From NCBI RefSeq assembly GCF_004795035.1, contig NZ_SSBK01000007.1, positions 62,001-126,000 on the forward strand: a stretch of DNA of 64,000 bases. The letters run 5' to 3'. This DNA comes from Streptomyces sp. A0958. GTDB lineage: Bacteria > Actinomycetota > Actinomycetes > Streptomycetales > Streptomycetaceae. Position numbers and translations under genes: made by a program. This document shows positions 42,069 through 51,522 of the stretch, piece by piece (within the stretch, counting starts at the first letter, position 1; each line of letters starts with the position of its first letter). The notes under the pieces are model-generated. The model ran no database searches. It was not told the origin of the DNA and saw only the letters and a list, made by a program, of their open reading frames with translations.

Positions 42069-43493
42069 ATGGGAACAAAACTCATCAAAGGTGATAAAAG
42101 GCGTCGCATGGCGGTGACCGTCGCGGCAGCGGCGGTCGTGCTGGGCGCTGCGGCGCCCGCCGCCTTCGCCGCCCCGCTGCCCGGCGGGCTCGGGCCGTGC
42201 CTGGGTGACGACTGCCCCACCACGTGGAACGACCCGAACAACAACCCGGTCGTCAACCACGACAGCAACATCAACGTCTACGTCGGCGGCGACTACCTGG
42301 TCAGGGAGGCGGCGGCCGAGGCCGAGGGCAAGATCGTCACGCTCGGCGACTTCGACATGAACAAGCGGGCCGGCGCCTCGCAGATCTACAACGTCGGCGT
42401 CGCGGGCGGCGGTTCGCGTGTGCCGCCGCCCAACGGCAGCGACTACCTGACCGTGGGCGGCGACATCACCATCACGAGCGGCCAGCGGATCGTCGCCGTG
42501 GAGATGCGGAACACCGGCCGGGTCCGGCACGCGCAGACACTGACCGGCACCGTCGACCCGGCGGACGCCCCGGTCCACGACCCCGCCGCGACCGAACCGT
42601 ACGCCGGGCTGCGCGACCAACTCACCGCGGCCAGCCACTGCTACGCGTACGACGACGACGCGGACCACCGGCGCCCGGTGACGGGGACCACCGTGAACGA
42701 CGGCTTCGAGACCGTCTTCACCGGTGACGGCACCTCCGCCCTCCAGGTCTTCGCCCTCGACGCCGACGTGGCGAGCGGCTCGGGCGGCGACCAGGGCATC
42801 GTCTTCGCGGGCATCCCGGACGGTGCGACCGTGCTGGTCAACGTCTACGGCGACGCCCGCGACATCAGTACGTACATGGGCTCGCTGCCGCAGTCGGGCC
42901 TGCGCGAGCACCTGATGTGGAACTTCCCGGACGCCGCCACGGTCGGACTGAAGGGTTCCGGCCAGTTCCAGGGCAGTGTGCTGATCGGACAGCAGTCGAG
43001 CCGGGCCACGGTCAGCGTGAGCGGTGTCAACGGCCGCTTCTACACCGCGGGTTCCCTCACCCACACCTCGGCGGGCGAGTCGGGCGGGCAGGAGCTGCAC
43101 TCCTACCCGTTCGACGGCGACCTGCCGGACTGCGGCGACGAGCCGTCACCGTCCCCTTCACCCACGGACTCCCCGTCCCCGTCGCCCACGGACTCCCCGT
43201 CCCCGACGGATGCGCCGACCCCGACTCCGGCCCCGACCGACGAGTCCCCGACTCCGACTCCGACGCCGACGCCGACTGACGAGTCCCCCACGCCGGCGCC
43301 GTCCCCGTCGCAGCCCACGCCCGGCCCGGAGCCCACCCACACCTGGCCGCACCGCCCGCACCACCCCGGTGGTGAGCTCCCGAACACCGGTTCGCGCGGC
43401 GGTGAACGGGTGATGGGCGGCATCGCGGCGGCACTGCTGGCCGCCGGTACGGCCGCCACGGTGATGGCCCGCCGGACGCGGCGACGCGGTTAG
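42069..43493 (+). CDS. Choice-of-anchor A family surface protein with LPNTG sorting signal
   Basis: 474 residues from ATG 42069. A long basic N-region ([16 protein letters not shown]) leads into a secretion signal ending AAPAAFA. The main domain (~40-350) reads as a choice-of-anchor A module ([42 protein letters not shown]). A Pro/Ser/Thr-rich spacer of about 75 residues with repeats of SPTD and PTPTPT follows, then LPNTG, a hydrophobic helix and RRTRRRG: a classic sortase LPXTG sorting signal. It would be bound to peptidoglycan by a housekeeping sortase; the adhesive role is a guess. Confidence 0.82.
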   Translation: MGTKLIKGDKRRRMAVTVAAAAVVLGAAAPAAFAAPLPGGLGPCLGDDCPTTWNDPNNNPVVNHDSNINVYVGGDYLVREAAAEAEGKIVTLGDFDMNKRAGASQIYNVGVAGGGSRVPPPNGSDYLTVGGDITITSGQRIVAVEMRNTGRVRHAQTLTGTVDPADAPVHDPAATEPYAGLRDQLTAASHCYAYDDDADHRRPVTGTTVNDGFETVFTGDGTSALQVFALDADVASGSGGDQGIVFAGIPDGATVLVNVYGDARDISTYMGSLPQSGLREHLMWNFPDAATVGLKGSGQFQGSVLIGQQSSRATVSVSGVNGRFYTAGSLTHTSAGESGGQELHSYPFDGDLPDCGDEPSPSPSPTDSPSPSPTDSPSPTDAPTPTPAPTDESPTPTPTPTPTDESPTPAPSPSQPTPGPEPTHTWPHRPHHPGGELPNTGSRGGERVMGGIAAALLAAGTAATVMARRTRRRG

Positions 43494-43545
43494 CGGTTAT
43501 CCACAGGGCCGGGCCCGGCGCCGTTCCCGGCGCTAGCCTCGGCCC

Positions 43546-43902
43546 ATGGCCGAACTGCTGCACCTCACCGAAGGCCCGCTGTGGGAGGCGGCCCGCGGGA
43601 TCGGGACGTACGAGATGTCCACCCGCGGCCGCACCCTGCACGAAGAGGGCTTCATCCACTGCTCGCTGCCCCACCAGCTCCCCGATGTGGCCGAGATGCT
43701 GTACGGCGCGGGAAGCCGGGCCGGAGCCGTTGACCAGGACCTCGTGGTGCTCGTCATCGACACCGGCCGGCTGCCCGCCCCCGTGCGGTACGAGGCCGCA
43801 TCGCCCGGCGGCGAGGAGTTCCCGCACATCTACGGGCCGCTCCCGGTCGACGCGGTCGTGGAGGTGCGCCCCTGGCCGCACGAGGAAGGCACCCCCGCAT
43901 GA
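43546..43902 (+). CDS. DUF952 family protein
   Basis: 118 residues. Compact alpha/beta protein with the DUF952 pattern LLHLTEGPLWEAARGIGTYEMSTRG, GFIHCSLPHQLPDVAE and LVVLVIDTGRLPAPVRYEAA...FPHIYGPLPVDAV. This fold resembles ADP-ribosyl-transferase-like proteins (RNA 2'-phosphotransferase relatives), but activity is unknown. Overlaps the next gene by ATGA. Confidence 0.8.
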   Translation: MAELLHLTEGPLWEAARGIGTYEMSTRGRTLHEEGFIHCSLPHQLPDVAEMLYGAGSRAGAVDQDLVVLVIDTGRLPAPVRYEAASPGGEEFPHIYGPLPVDAVVEVRPWPHEEGTPA

Positions 43903-44849
43903 ACGCACCCGACCCCACCCACGAACCCAACCCCACCCACGCATCCGACGCCCTCACCAGCGGCCCCCTCACCGCCGTCACCGGCGCGAGCGGCGCGCTC
44001 GGCGGCCGGGTCGCCACCCGGCTGGCCCGGGCCGGAGTCCCCGTCCGGCTGCTGGGCCGAGACCCGTCCCGGCTGCCCGAACTCCCCGGCGCAGACCCGG
44101 CACCCCCCGCCCCCTACGGCGACGGCGAGGCCATGCGCCGGGCCCTGGCCGGGGCGCACACCCTGTTCCTCGTCTCGGCGCATGAGAGCCCGGACCGGGT
44201 GCGCGAGCACACGACGGCCGTGGACGCGGCGGTCGCGGCCGGCGTCGAACGGATCGTCTACGTCTCCTTCCTCGGCGCCGCACCCGACGCCACGTTCACC
44301 TTCGCCCGGGACCACTGGGAAACCGAGGCGCACATCCGGACCACCGACGTCCGCTACACCTTCCTGCGCGACAGCTGGTACCTCGCCGGGCTCCCGGCGA
44401 TGACCGGCGCCGACGGCGTGCTGCGCGGCCCCGCCGGTGACGGCCGGGTGGCGGCGGTGGCCCACGAGGACATCGCCGACGCGGCGACCGCCGTGCTGCT
44501 CGCGGACACCGATGCCACCGGCCCCTCCCACGACGGGCAGACGTACGAGCTGACCGGCCCCGAGGCGTTCACCCTCGCCGAGGCCGCCGAGGAGCTGAGC
44601 CGGGCCGCCGGACGCACCATCACCTACGAGCCGCAGACCCGCGAGGAGGCCTACGCCTCACGGGCCCACTACGGGGCTCCGGACTGGGAAGTGGCCGGCT
44701 GGGTGACCTCGTACGAGGCCATCGCGGCCGGTGAGATGGCCACCGTCTCGGCCGCCGTACCGAGGCTCACCGGCCGCCCGGCCAAGAACCTCGCCACCTA
44801 CCTGCGCGAACACCCCGACAGCTACCGCCACCTCCTCACGCCGGGCTGA
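43899..44849 (+). CDS. NmrA-like NAD(P)-binding SDR protein
   Basis: 316 residues. N-terminal extension of ~20 residues, then the Rossmann motif TAVTGASGALGGRVATRLARAG and VRLLGRDPSRLPEL. ERIVYVSFLGAAPDATFTFARDHWETEAHIR and YTFLRDSWYLAGLP match the NmrA/QorB-type quinone- or nucleotide-sensing reductases. C-terminal YLREHPDSYRHLL typical of this group. Co-transcribed with the DUF952 gene. Confidence 0.8.
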   Translation: MNAPDPTHEPNPTHASDALTSGPLTAVTGASGALGGRVATRLARAGVPVRLLGRDPSRLPELPGADPAPPAPYGDGEAMRRALAGAHTLFLVSAHESPDRVREHTTAVDAAVAAGVERIVYVSFLGAAPDATFTFARDHWETEAHIRTTDVRYTFLRDSWYLAGLPAMTGADGVLRGPAGDGRVAAVAHEDIADAATAVLLADTDATGPSHDGQTYELTGPEAFTLAEAAEELSRAAGRTITYEPQTREEAYASRAHYGAPDWEVAGWVTSYEAIAAGEMATVSAAVPRLTGRPAKNLATYLREHPDSYRHLLTPG

Positions 44850-44854
44850 CCGCC

Positions 44855-45478
44855 ATGCGCACGGACACCCCCTGGGGCCCCTGGGACCCGCCACCGCTCG
44901 CCGAGGCCGTCCGCCTGCTCGCCCCGCTGCGCACACCGTGGTGGATCGCCGGCGGGTACGCGGTCGAGCTGGCCGTGGGCCGCGCCTTCCGGGACCACGG
45001 CGACATCGACGTACTCCTGCTGCGCCGAGATCAGTCGGAGATCCAGCGGATTCTGCCGGGCTGGGAGTGGTGGGCCGCCGACCCGCCCGGCACACTGCGG
45101 CCCTGGCGCCCCGGCGAGATCCTGCCTCCCGGCGTCCACGACATCTGGTGCCGACCGGGCCCGGACGAGCCGTGGCGCCTGCAGTTCATGCTGGACGACG
45201 CGGAGGGCGACGACTGGGTCTTCCGCCGCGACCCCAGGGTCCGCCTGCCGCTGGACCGGCTGGGCCGGGTCTCCGAGGACGGTGTCCCGTACCTCGCCAC
45301 CGAGGTCCAGCTCCTCTACAAGTCCAGGGCCCGGCGGCCCAAGGACGAGCAGGACTTCGATGCGGCGCTGCCCGTCCTCGACGACGACCGGCGCGCCTGG
45401 CTGGCCGAGACGATCACCCTGGCGCAGGGCGCGGCCCACCCGTGGGCGGCCCGGCTGCGCACACTCCTGGCGGCGTGA
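44855..45478 (+). CDS. Nucleotidyltransferase-fold protein (aminoglycoside adenylyltransferase-like)
   Basis: 207 residues. Core WWIAGGYAVELAVGRAFRDHGDIDVLLLR shows the polymerase-beta-like GG...D-x-D nucleotidyltransferase motif near residues 30-50. Followed by a helical half with YLATEVQLLYKSRARRPKDEQDF typical of the lincosamide/aminoglycoside NTase-like (DUF-type) proteins. Five bases after the SDR gene. Resistance activity is not implied by sequence alone. Confidence 0.75.
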   Translation: MRTDTPWGPWDPPPLAEAVRLLAPLRTPWWIAGGYAVELAVGRAFRDHGDIDVLLLRRDQSEIQRILPGWEWWAADPPGTLRPWRPGEILPPGVHDIWCRPGPDEPWRLQFMLDDAEGDDWVFRRDPRVRLPLDRLGRVSEDGVPYLATEVQLLYKSRARRPKDEQDFDAALPVLDDDRRAWLAETITLAQGAAHPWAARLRTLLAA

Positions 45479-45614
45479 GGGAGCCCAGATCCCCGTTCAG
45501 TTGACCTACGCGCCGGCCTTCGCGACGAGGCCGGCGGCTTCGGCGGCCGGGCGGTGGGCCGCTACGGCACCCCCGCGCCCCATCGTCACCAGCGGCGTCG
45601 GCACCCACACACAC

Positions 45615-45649
45615 GACCGCACCCGGCCCACGAAAGGCCGGGTGCGGTC
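45615..45649. terminator. Bidirectional terminator between the NTase gene and sodN
   Basis: 14-bp perfect stem (45615-45628 with 45636-45649), 7-nt loop, between convergent genes. Confidence 0.8.
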
Positions 45650-45682
45650 ATCCGCGCTGCCGTTGAACGGCTCGACGCGAGG

Positions 45683-46078
45683 TCAGGCCTTCTTGGTCTC
45701 CCAGAAGATCTTGTCGATCTGGGCGATCAGGTCCAGCGCCTTCTGGCCCGTGGCCGGGTCGTTCGAGCCCTTGGCGGCCGAGAGGGCCTTCAGGGTGTCG
45801 TTGACCAGCTGGTGCAGCTCCGGGTACTTCTCGAAGTGCGGGGGCTTGAAGTAGTCGCTCCAGAGCACCGAGACGTGGTGCTTCGCGAGCTCGGCGCGCT
45901 GTTCCTTGATCAGGATCGCGCGAGTGCGGAAGTCCGCGTCCTCGTTGGCCTGGTACTTCTCCTGGACGGCCTTGACGGACTCCGCCTCGATGCGGGCCTG
46001 GGCCGGGTCGTACACGCCGCAGGGCAGGTCGCAGTGGGCGCTGACCTTCACCTTGGGGGCAAACAGGCGGGAAAGCAT
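45683..46078 (-). CDS. sodN: Nickel superoxide dismutase SodN
   Basis: 131 residues from ATG 46078. Dismutates superoxide in the cytoplasm. After a 14-residue propeptide (MLSRLFAPKVKVSA) comes the mature N-terminus HCDLPCGVYDP, the nickel hook in which His1, Cys2 and Cys6 bind Ni. The four-helix body (RAELAKHHVSVLWSDYFKPPHFEKYP) matches Streptomyces NiSOD. The propeptide must be removed, presumably by the divergently encoded SodX. Longer upstream frames run across the sodX start and are not used. Confidence 0.95.
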   Translation of the reverse strand: MLSRLFAPKVKVSAHCDLPCGVYDPAQARIEAESVKAVQEKYQANEDADFRTRAILIKEQRAELAKHHVSVLWSDYFKPPHFEKYPELHQLVNDTLKALSAAKGSNDPATGQKALDLIAQIDKIFWETKKA

Positions 46079-46259
46079 TGAGCTGTCCTTCCTCGTGATC
46101 GTCTTCTCAGGTGGGACATTACTCCGTGAGAAGCCTCTTTTTGCGGGTGCCCCCAGGGGCTTAGGCCAAAAGTCCGGCATGAGGGTGGGACCAGTGGCCG
46201 AATGTACGAAACCCTGTCGTGGACGGTGTACTGGACGGACTGGGGAGGTGCCGGAGGAG

Positions 46260-46718
46260 ATGAGGGAGGTGCCGGAGGTGCCGGAGCTGGCCGATGAGCA
46301 GCCCGCGCGGGGGTTGGCGGCGCGGGTGCCGTTCCAGGTGGTGGAGGTGACGGGGCCCTCGATGGTGCCCACGCTGTACCACGGGGACTGGCTGCTGGTG
46401 CAGTACGGGGCGCCGGTGCGCCCCGGGGACGTGGTGATTCTGCGCCATCCGTTCCAGCAGGACCTGCTGGTGGTCAAGCGGGCCGTGGAGCGGCGGGCCG
46501 GGGGCTGGTGGGTGCTGGGGGACAACAGTTACGCGGGCGGGGACAGCACGGACTACGGGACGGTTCCCGAGGAGCTGGTGCTGGCCCGGGCCCGGGCCCG
46601 CTACCGGCCGCTGACGAAGGATCAGCGCTCGGTGCGCGGGGTGGTGGCCTGGGCGGTCTCCGCGCTGCGGCCGGTGTCGGCGGCGCGCTCGGTCTCCAGG
46701 CGCTTGCGGGCCCGGTAG
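46260..46718 (+). CDS. sodX: Nickel superoxide dismutase maturation protease SodX
   Basis: 152 residues from ATG 46260; GTG starts at 46248, 46269 or 46278 cannot be excluded. S24/S26 signal-peptidase-like fold: VEVTGPSMVPTLYHGDWLLVQYG contains the catalytic Ser in GPSM, PGDVVILRHPFQQDLLVVKRAVERR the Lys in VVKR, and WWVLGDNSYAGGDSTDYGTVP the final box. No membrane helix, fitting cytoplasmic cleavage of pro-SodN. Its last 97 bases overlap the CGNR gene on the opposite strand. Confidence 0.9.
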   Translation: MREVPEVPELADEQPARGLAARVPFQVVEVTGPSMVPTLYHGDWLLVQYGAPVRPGDVVILRHPFQQDLLVVKRAVERRAGGWWVLGDNSYAGGDSTDYGTVPEELVLARARARYRPLTKDQRSVRGVVAWAVSALRPVSAARSVSRRLRAR

Positions 46719-47251
46719 GCGGCCACGTTGGCGCGGGTCGCGCAGCGGTCCGAGCAGTAGCGGCGGGAACGGTTGGTCGAGGTGTCGAGGTAGGCGTTGC
46801 GGCACGGCGCGGCCTCGCACAGGCCGAGCCGGTCCACGCCGTACGAGGTGAGGTGGAAGGCCAGGCCCATGGCGGCGATCGCGGCGTAGCCCGCGGTGGC
46901 GTTGGACGGGTGGTCGGCCAGGTGCATGTGCCAGTCCGGCTTGCCGTCCGCCTCGCGGATGTCGTGGTCGGAGATCTGCGGGCTGACCGGGAACTCCAGC
47001 AGCAGCGAGTTGAGCAGGTCGACCGCCAGCCTCTCGTCCCCGTCGTCGGCCGCCTCGAAGACCGCGCGCAGCCGGGCCCGTACGGACCGGAAGCGGGTGA
47101 CGTCCGCGTCGGTCGCCCGCCGGGCCGCCTGGCCGTTGGTGCCGAACAGGTCCCGTACCGCGTCGACCGAGGTGAGGACGTCCTTGTTGCGGGCCGGCTC
47201 CTCGGTGTTGACCAGGCGCACGGCGTAGTCCGAGTAATAGGCCAGTTCCAC
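46622..47251 (-). CDS. CGNR zinc-finger protein
   Basis: 209 residues. N-terminal ABATE-like domain (YYSDYAVRLVNTEEPARNKDVLTSVDAVRDLFG) and a C-terminal CGNR zinc finger: GLCEAAPCRNAYLDTSTNRSRRYCSDRCATRANVAAYRARK with four Cys ligands and the CRNAY variant of CGNR. Such proteins are putative stress regulators. The C-terminus overlaps sodX antiparallel by 97 nt. Confidence 0.85.
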   Translation of the reverse strand: MELAYYSDYAVRLVNTEEPARNKDVLTSVDAVRDLFGTNGQAARRATDADVTRFRSVRARLRAVFEAADDGDERLAVDLLNSLLLEFPVSPQISDHDIREADGKPDWHMHLADHPSNATAGYAAIAAMGLAFHLTSYGVDRLGLCEAAPCRNAYLDTSTNRSRRYCSDRCATRANVAAYRARKRLETERAADTGRSAETAQATTPRTER

Positions 47252-47470
47252 GAATAGTCCTTACGGAGTCGGTCCACGGGCTGTGCGGTACGGGCGTAAT
47301 GGGTCGTTAAGGGTACAGGGTATTACGGGTCGGGGGTGCCTGGTTGCCTGTGCCGGGTGGTGGTCCCGTCTCCCGTTTTTCTTCCAGGACTTCTGCAACC
47401 TGCCCTGCCCCCCACCGCACTGGAAGGGTGAGACGGTCCGCACCCGCGGGCCGGAGGAAGGACACCGAGG

Positions 47471-47959
47471 ATGCGGAGCGATGACCACGCCGCGCTGCAC
47501 GCCTTCGTCGAGAGCAGACGCACCGCCCTGTTCCGCAGTGCGTTCCTGCTCTGCGGCGACCGGCACGAGGCCGAGGACCTGGTCCAGACGACTCTGGTCA
47601 AGGTGGTGCTCGGCGGGCGGCGGCACGGGCGGCTCGACAACATCGAGGCGTACGCACGCAAGACCCTGGTTAACACCTTCATCGCGGCCCGCCGCCGGTT
47701 CTGGCGGCGCGAGCAGGCGTACGGGGAACTGCCCGACCGTGCCGCCCAGGCACCCGACACGGACACCGGCCTGGCGGTACGGGCGGCGCTCGCCCGGCTC
47801 ACGCCCAGGCAGCGGGCGGTCCTGGTGCTGCGCTACTGGGAGGACCTGAGCGTCGAGGCCACCGCCGAGATGCTCGGGATGCGGGAGAACACGGTCAAGA
47901 GCCATGCGGCTCGGGGATTGGCGGCGCTGCGCGCCGAGATGGCGGAGGCATTGGTATGA
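47471..47959 (+). CDS. SigE-family ECF sigma factor
   Basis: 162 residues from ATG 47471 (GGAGGAAGG upstream). Region 2 RSAFLLCGDRHEAEDLVQTTLVKV and region 4 LTPRQRAVLVLRYWEDLSVEATAEMLGMRENTVKSHAARGLAALR. The short size, the DRHEAEDLVQ box and the pairing with a one-helix membrane protein mark the actinobacterial SigE family. The stop overlaps the next gene by ATGA. Confidence 0.88.
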   Translation: MRSDDHAALHAFVESRRTALFRSAFLLCGDRHEAEDLVQTTLVKVVLGGRRHGRLDNIEAYARKTLVNTFIAARRRFWRREQAYGELPDRAAQAPDTDTGLAVRAALARLTPRQRAVLVLRYWEDLSVEATAEMLGMRENTVKSHAARGLAALRAEMAEALV

Positions 47960-48732
47960 ACGACGTGCGTGAACTGCTGGGACGGGCCGCCGAGGAGGCG
48001 GGGCGTCCGGTCATCAGTACGGAGGCGGTCTACGCCAAGGCCGCGCGGGTGCGGTGGCGGCGCCGGGCCGCGGTGTCGGCGGGGGCGGTGTGCACGGTGG
48101 CGCTGGGGGCGTTCGTCGTGCCCCAGCTCTCCTCCTCAGCACCGGAGTCGCCGCGGACCTCGTCCGTCGCGGCACCGGTCAAGTCGCCGGGCCATACCGG
48201 ACGGGCCGCGCGGCTGACCGAGCTGCTGCCCGGTGGCGTCGGTGCGATAGAGGAGGTGTCGTTCGCCGACATCATCAAGCACGCGTCGCCGCTCCCGCCC
48301 GAGCCGCCCAGGACCGGGCCGCTGGACGGGCAGTACGCGGTGCGCCGGGACGGTGGCGTCGGCTATCTGACCGTCGACGTCAGGGACGCTAAGGCGGTGA
48401 AGCGGAAGCTGGGCGGCAGCCCGCGGGTCAAGGACCTGTGCAAGCCGGGGAACGGGGAGCCGGCCCGTACCGACTGTGTGCGCGAGGTGCTGTCGGGCGG
48501 GCGGGTGCTCACCATCTGGAGCGACGCGATGGACTACGGCGACGGCACCCCGCAGTGGGGGCCGGAGCTGACCGCCCGCCTCACCCTCGCCGACGGCGGT
48601 GAACTGGCCGTGCGCGACAGCACCGGCTTCGAGGCCGACATCGTGCAGGGGCCGCTCCTCAAGACCCCGCCCCTCACCCGCGCCCAGCTGCGGGAACTGA
48701 TGCTCCGTCCGGAGCTGCTGCCGAAGAAGTGA
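47956..48732 (+). CDS. Single-pass membrane protein, putative anti-sigma factor
   Basis: 258 residues. Cytoplasmic N-terminus of ~35 residues (VRELLGRAAEEAGRPVISTEAVYAKAARVRWRRR), one membrane helix (AAVSAGAVCTVALGAFVV), then an extracytoplasmic domain with two Cys (DLCKPGNGEPARTDCVRE) that could form a disulfide. Topology and overlap with the ECF gene suggest it controls that sigma factor, although no zinc-binding ZAS motif is present. Confidence 0.7.
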   Translation: MNDVRELLGRAAEEAGRPVISTEAVYAKAARVRWRRRAAVSAGAVCTVALGAFVVPQLSSSAPESPRTSSVAAPVKSPGHTGRAARLTELLPGGVGAIEEVSFADIIKHASPLPPEPPRTGPLDGQYAVRRDGGVGYLTVDVRDAKAVKRKLGGSPRVKDLCKPGNGEPARTDCVREVLSGGRVLTIWSDAMDYGDGTPQWGPELTARLTLADGGELAVRDSTGFEADIVQGPLLKTPPLTRAQLRELMLRPELLPKK

Positions 48733-48744
48733 GACGGATACGGG

Positions 48745-48788
48745 TACGGGGGTGGGGAGGCGGTCCGCACCGCCTCCCCACCCCCGTA
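48745..48788. terminator. Strong bidirectional terminator
   Basis: Perfect 20-bp stem (48745-48764 with 48769-48788), 4-nt loop, between the convergent anti-sigma-like gene and the ABC ATPase gene. Confidence 0.88.
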
Positions 48789-48801
48789 TCCGCCCTCGTG
48801 G

Positions 48802-49563
48802 CTAGAGCACCTTGGAGAGGAACGACTTCGTCCGGTCGTGCTGCGGGTTGGTCAGGACGTCGCGCGGGTGGCCCGACTCGACCACCACCCCGTCGTCCAT
48901 GAAGACCAGCGCGTCGCCGACCTCGCGGGCGAAGCCCATCTCATGGGTGACCACGATCATCGTCATGCCGTCCTCGGCGAGGCCGCGCATCACGTCGAGC
49001 ACGTCACCGACCAGCTCCGGGTCGAGCGCCGAGGTGGGCTCGTCGAAGAGCATCAGCTTCGGCTCCATGGCCAGGGCCCGGGCGATGGCCACCCGCTGCT
49101 GCTGCCCGCCGGAGAGCTGCGAGGGATAGTTCTTCGCCTTGTCGCCGAGGCCGACCCGGTCCAGCAGCTTCTCGGCCCGGGCCCGGGCGACCGCCTTGGA
49201 CTCGCGCTTCACCTGGACCGGGGCCTCCATGACGTTCTCGATCGCCGTCATGTGCGGGAAGAGGTTGAAGCGCTGGAAGACCATGCCGATGTCCCGGCGC
49301 TTCAGGGCGACCTCGCTGTCCTTGAGCTCGTAGAGCTTGTCGCCCTTCTGGCGGTAGCCCACCAGCTCGCCGTCCACGTACAGCCGGCCGGCGCTGATCT
49401 GCTCCAGGTGGTTGATGCACCGCAGGAACGTCGACTTGCCGGAACCGGACGGGCCGATCAGGCAGAAGACCTCGCGCGGGGCGACCTCCAGGTCGATGCC
49501 CTTGAGGATGTGTGCGGCGCCGAAGGACTTGTGGACGCCCTCGGCCTTCACCATGGCGGTCAT
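48802..49563 (-). CDS. Polar amino acid ABC transporter ATPase
   Basis: 253 residues from ATG 49563. Walker [17 protein letters not shown] loop [12 protein letters not shown], signature [15 protein letters not shown], Walker [16 protein letters not shown] loop VVTHEMGF. The hydrophilic helix after the Q loop is typical of GlnQ/GluA-type importers. ATGA overlap with the permease. With the permease and binding protein it forms a complete importer of the glutamate/glutamine type; the amino acid is not resolved. Confidence 0.92.
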   Translation of the reverse strand: MTAMVKAEGVHKSFGAAHILKGIDLEVAPREVFCLIGPSGSGKSTFLRCINHLEQISAGRLYVDGELVGYRQKGDKLYELKDSEVALKRRDIGMVFQRFNLFPHMTAIENVMEAPVQVKRESKAVARARAEKLLDRVGLGDKAKNYPSQLSGGQQQRVAIARALAMEPKLMLFDEPTSALDPELVGDVLDVMRGLAEDGMTMIVVTHEMGFAREVGDALVFMDDGVVVESGHPRDVLTNPQHDRTKSFLSKVL

Positions 49564-50516
49564 GCCATGCCTCCCTTCGGGCGGCCGAACGACAGCAGCG
49601 TGGCCCGGACCTTCTGCAGCGGGGTGGGCGGCAGACTCCGGCTGGAGCCGCGCGCGTAGTACCGCTCCAGGTAGTACTGCCCGACGCTCAGCACCGAGGT
49701 CATGATCAGATACCAGGCCGCGGCCAGGAAGTACATCTCCACCGGCGCCCCCGAACTCTGCCCGATGTCCTGGGCGTATTTGAAGAGTTCGTAGAACTGC
49801 ACGGCCGCCACCAGCGAGGTGGTCTTCAGCATGTTGATGACCTCGTTGCCCGTGGGCGGCACGATCACCCGCATGGCCTGCGGGATCACGACGCGCCGCA
49901 GGGTCCTGCCGTGGCTCATGCCCAGCGCGTGCGATGCCTCCGTCTGGCCCTCGTCCACCGAGAGCAGACCGGCCCGGCAGATCTCCGCCATGTACGCGGC
50001 CTCGTTGAGGCCGAGGCCGAGCAGCGCCGTCAGCAGCGGCGTCATGAAGCTCGACCAGTAGTCCTTGTAGATCGGCCCGAGGTTGATGTACTCGAAGACC
50101 AGACCCAGGTTGAACCACACGAACAGCTGGACCAGGACCGGCGTCCCGCGGAAGAACCAGATGTAGAACCACGCGATGGACGAGGTCACCGGGTTCTTCG
50201 ACAGGCGCATGACGGCGAGCAGAATGCCGCCGACCACGCCGATGACCATCGACAGGGCGGTCAGCAGCAGGGTCTGCCCGACGCCCTTGATGATGCGGTC
50301 GTCGAAGAAGTAGTCCGGGACCGCGCCCCAGTTGATCCTGCCCTGGCTGAAGGCGTAGATGATCGCGACGAGCGCGGCGATGGCGACGAGCGCCGAGACG
50401 TACCGGCCGTAGTGCCGGACCGGGATGGCCTTGATGGCCTCCGGTCCGGACGCCGGCGCGGCGGGGGGTGCGGGCGGCTCGACCGCCGGGCCCGTCTTCT
50501 TCTCGATGTCAGTCAC
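49560..50516 (-). CDS. Polar amino acid ABC transporter permease
   Basis: 318 residues. A ~25-residue Pro/Ala-rich cytoplasmic head is followed by a single helix ([17 protein letters not shown]) and the HisM-type membrane domain ([31 protein letters not shown]...). EAA loop [24 protein letters not shown]. Only one permease is encoded, so it likely works as a homodimer. Overlaps the ATPase gene. Confidence 0.92.
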   Translation of the reverse strand: MTDIEKKTGPAVEPPAPPAAPASGPEAIKAIPVRHYGRYVSALVAIAALVAIIYAFSQGRINWGAVPDYFFDDRIIKGVGQTLLLTALSMVIGVVGGILLAVMRLSKNPVTSSIAWFYIWFFRGTPVLVQLFVWFNLGLVFEYINLGPIYKDYWSSFMTPLLTALLGLGLNEAAYMAEICRAGLLSVDEGQTEASHALGMSHGRTLRRVVIPQAMRVIVPPTGNEVINMLKTTSLVAAVQFYELFKYAQDIGQSSGAPVEMYFLAAAWYLIMTSVLSVGQYYLERYYARGSSRSLPPTPLQKVRATLLSFGRPKGGMA

Positions 50517-50544
50517 GGCTGATGCCTTTCCGGTCGGAATCCGG

Positions 50545-51522
50545 TCAGGACCCGCCGTTCACCTTGGCCTCGGTGACCGCACCGGCCTCGACGCCCCACT
50601 TGGCGATGACCTTCTCGTACTCGCCGCTCTTGATGATGGCGTCCATGGCCGCCTTGATGGCCTTGGTGAGCTGGTCGTTGCCCTTGGCGACGGCGATGCC
50701 GTACGGGGCCGCCTCGACCTGGTCGCCGACGATCTGGAAGTCCTTGCCGCCGCCCGAGGTCTTCACCGCGTACGCGGCGACCGGGAAGTCGGAGGAGCCG
50801 GCGTCGGCGCCGCCCGAGCGCAGCCGGGTCTGGGCCTCCAGGTCGTTGTCGTACGGCTCGATGGCGATCTTCTTGCCGCCCGAACACTTCTTGGACTCGG
50901 CCTTGGCCAGGTCGTGCGAGACGGTGTTGCGCTGGACGGCGATCTTCTTGCCGCAGAGGTCGGACCAGTCCTTGATGCCCTGGTCGTCACCCTTCTTGGT
51001 GTAGATCGAGACACCGGCGGTGAAGTAGTCGATGAAGTCGACGCCCTCGCCGACCTTCTTCTTCGTCTCCGGGTCGATGCCCTCCTGGCGCTCCTTGGTG
51101 TCGGTCATCGCCGACATCGCCAGGTCGTAGCGCTTGGAGCGCAGGCCGGTGATCAGGGTGTCGAAGGTGCCGTTCTCGAACTGGAACTCCACGCCCAGCT
51201 CCTTGCCGAGCGCGTCGGCGAGGTCGGGGTCGATACCCACGGTCTTGCCGGACTTGTCCTTGAACTCGACCGGCGGGTACGCGATGTCCGAGCCGACCTT
51301 GATGACGCCCTTGGACTTGATCTCCGCGGGGAGCAGGTCGGCGGGCGACGTGGTTCCGGCGGAGGCGCCGGCGCTGGTCTCGGTCTTGTCCGAGCCGCTG
51401 GAGTCGTTGTTCTTCGTCTGGTCGCCACAGGCGGTCAGCAGCATGGTGCCGGCGACCGCGATGGCGCCGACCGCGGCGATGCGGGACTTCGCGGCCGTAC
51501 GACGGGTGGAGCGTGCGGTCAT
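50545..51522 (-). CDS. Amino acid ABC transporter substrate-binding lipoprotein
   Basis: 325 residues from ATG 51522, preceded by CGGAGGAACC. Twin-basic-rich head MTARSTRRTAAKSR, hydrophobic core and lipobox L-T-A-C. Mature part is SBP family 3: GVIKVGSDIAYPPVEFKDKSGKTVGIDPDLADALGKEL and the hinge lines of glutamate/glutamine binders. First gene of the transporter operon. A TTGACA-like element (minus strand 51653-51648) lies 125 nt upstream. Confidence 0.92.
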   Translation of the reverse strand: MTARSTRRTAAKSRIAAVGAIAVAGTMLLTACGDQTKNNDSSGSDKTETSAGASAGTTSPADLLPAEIKSKGVIKVGSDIAYPPVEFKDKSGKTVGIDPDLADALGKELGVEFQFENGTFDTLITGLRSKRYDLAMSAMTDTKERQEGIDPETKKKVGEGVDFIDYFTAGVSIYTKKGDDQGIKDWSDLCGKKIAVQRNTVSHDLAKAESKKCSGGKKIAIEPYDNDLEAQTRLRSGGADAGSSDFPVAAYAVKTSGGGKDFQIVGDQVEAAPYGIAVAKGNDQLTKAIKAAMDAIIKSGEYEKVIAKWGVEAGAVTEAKVNGGS

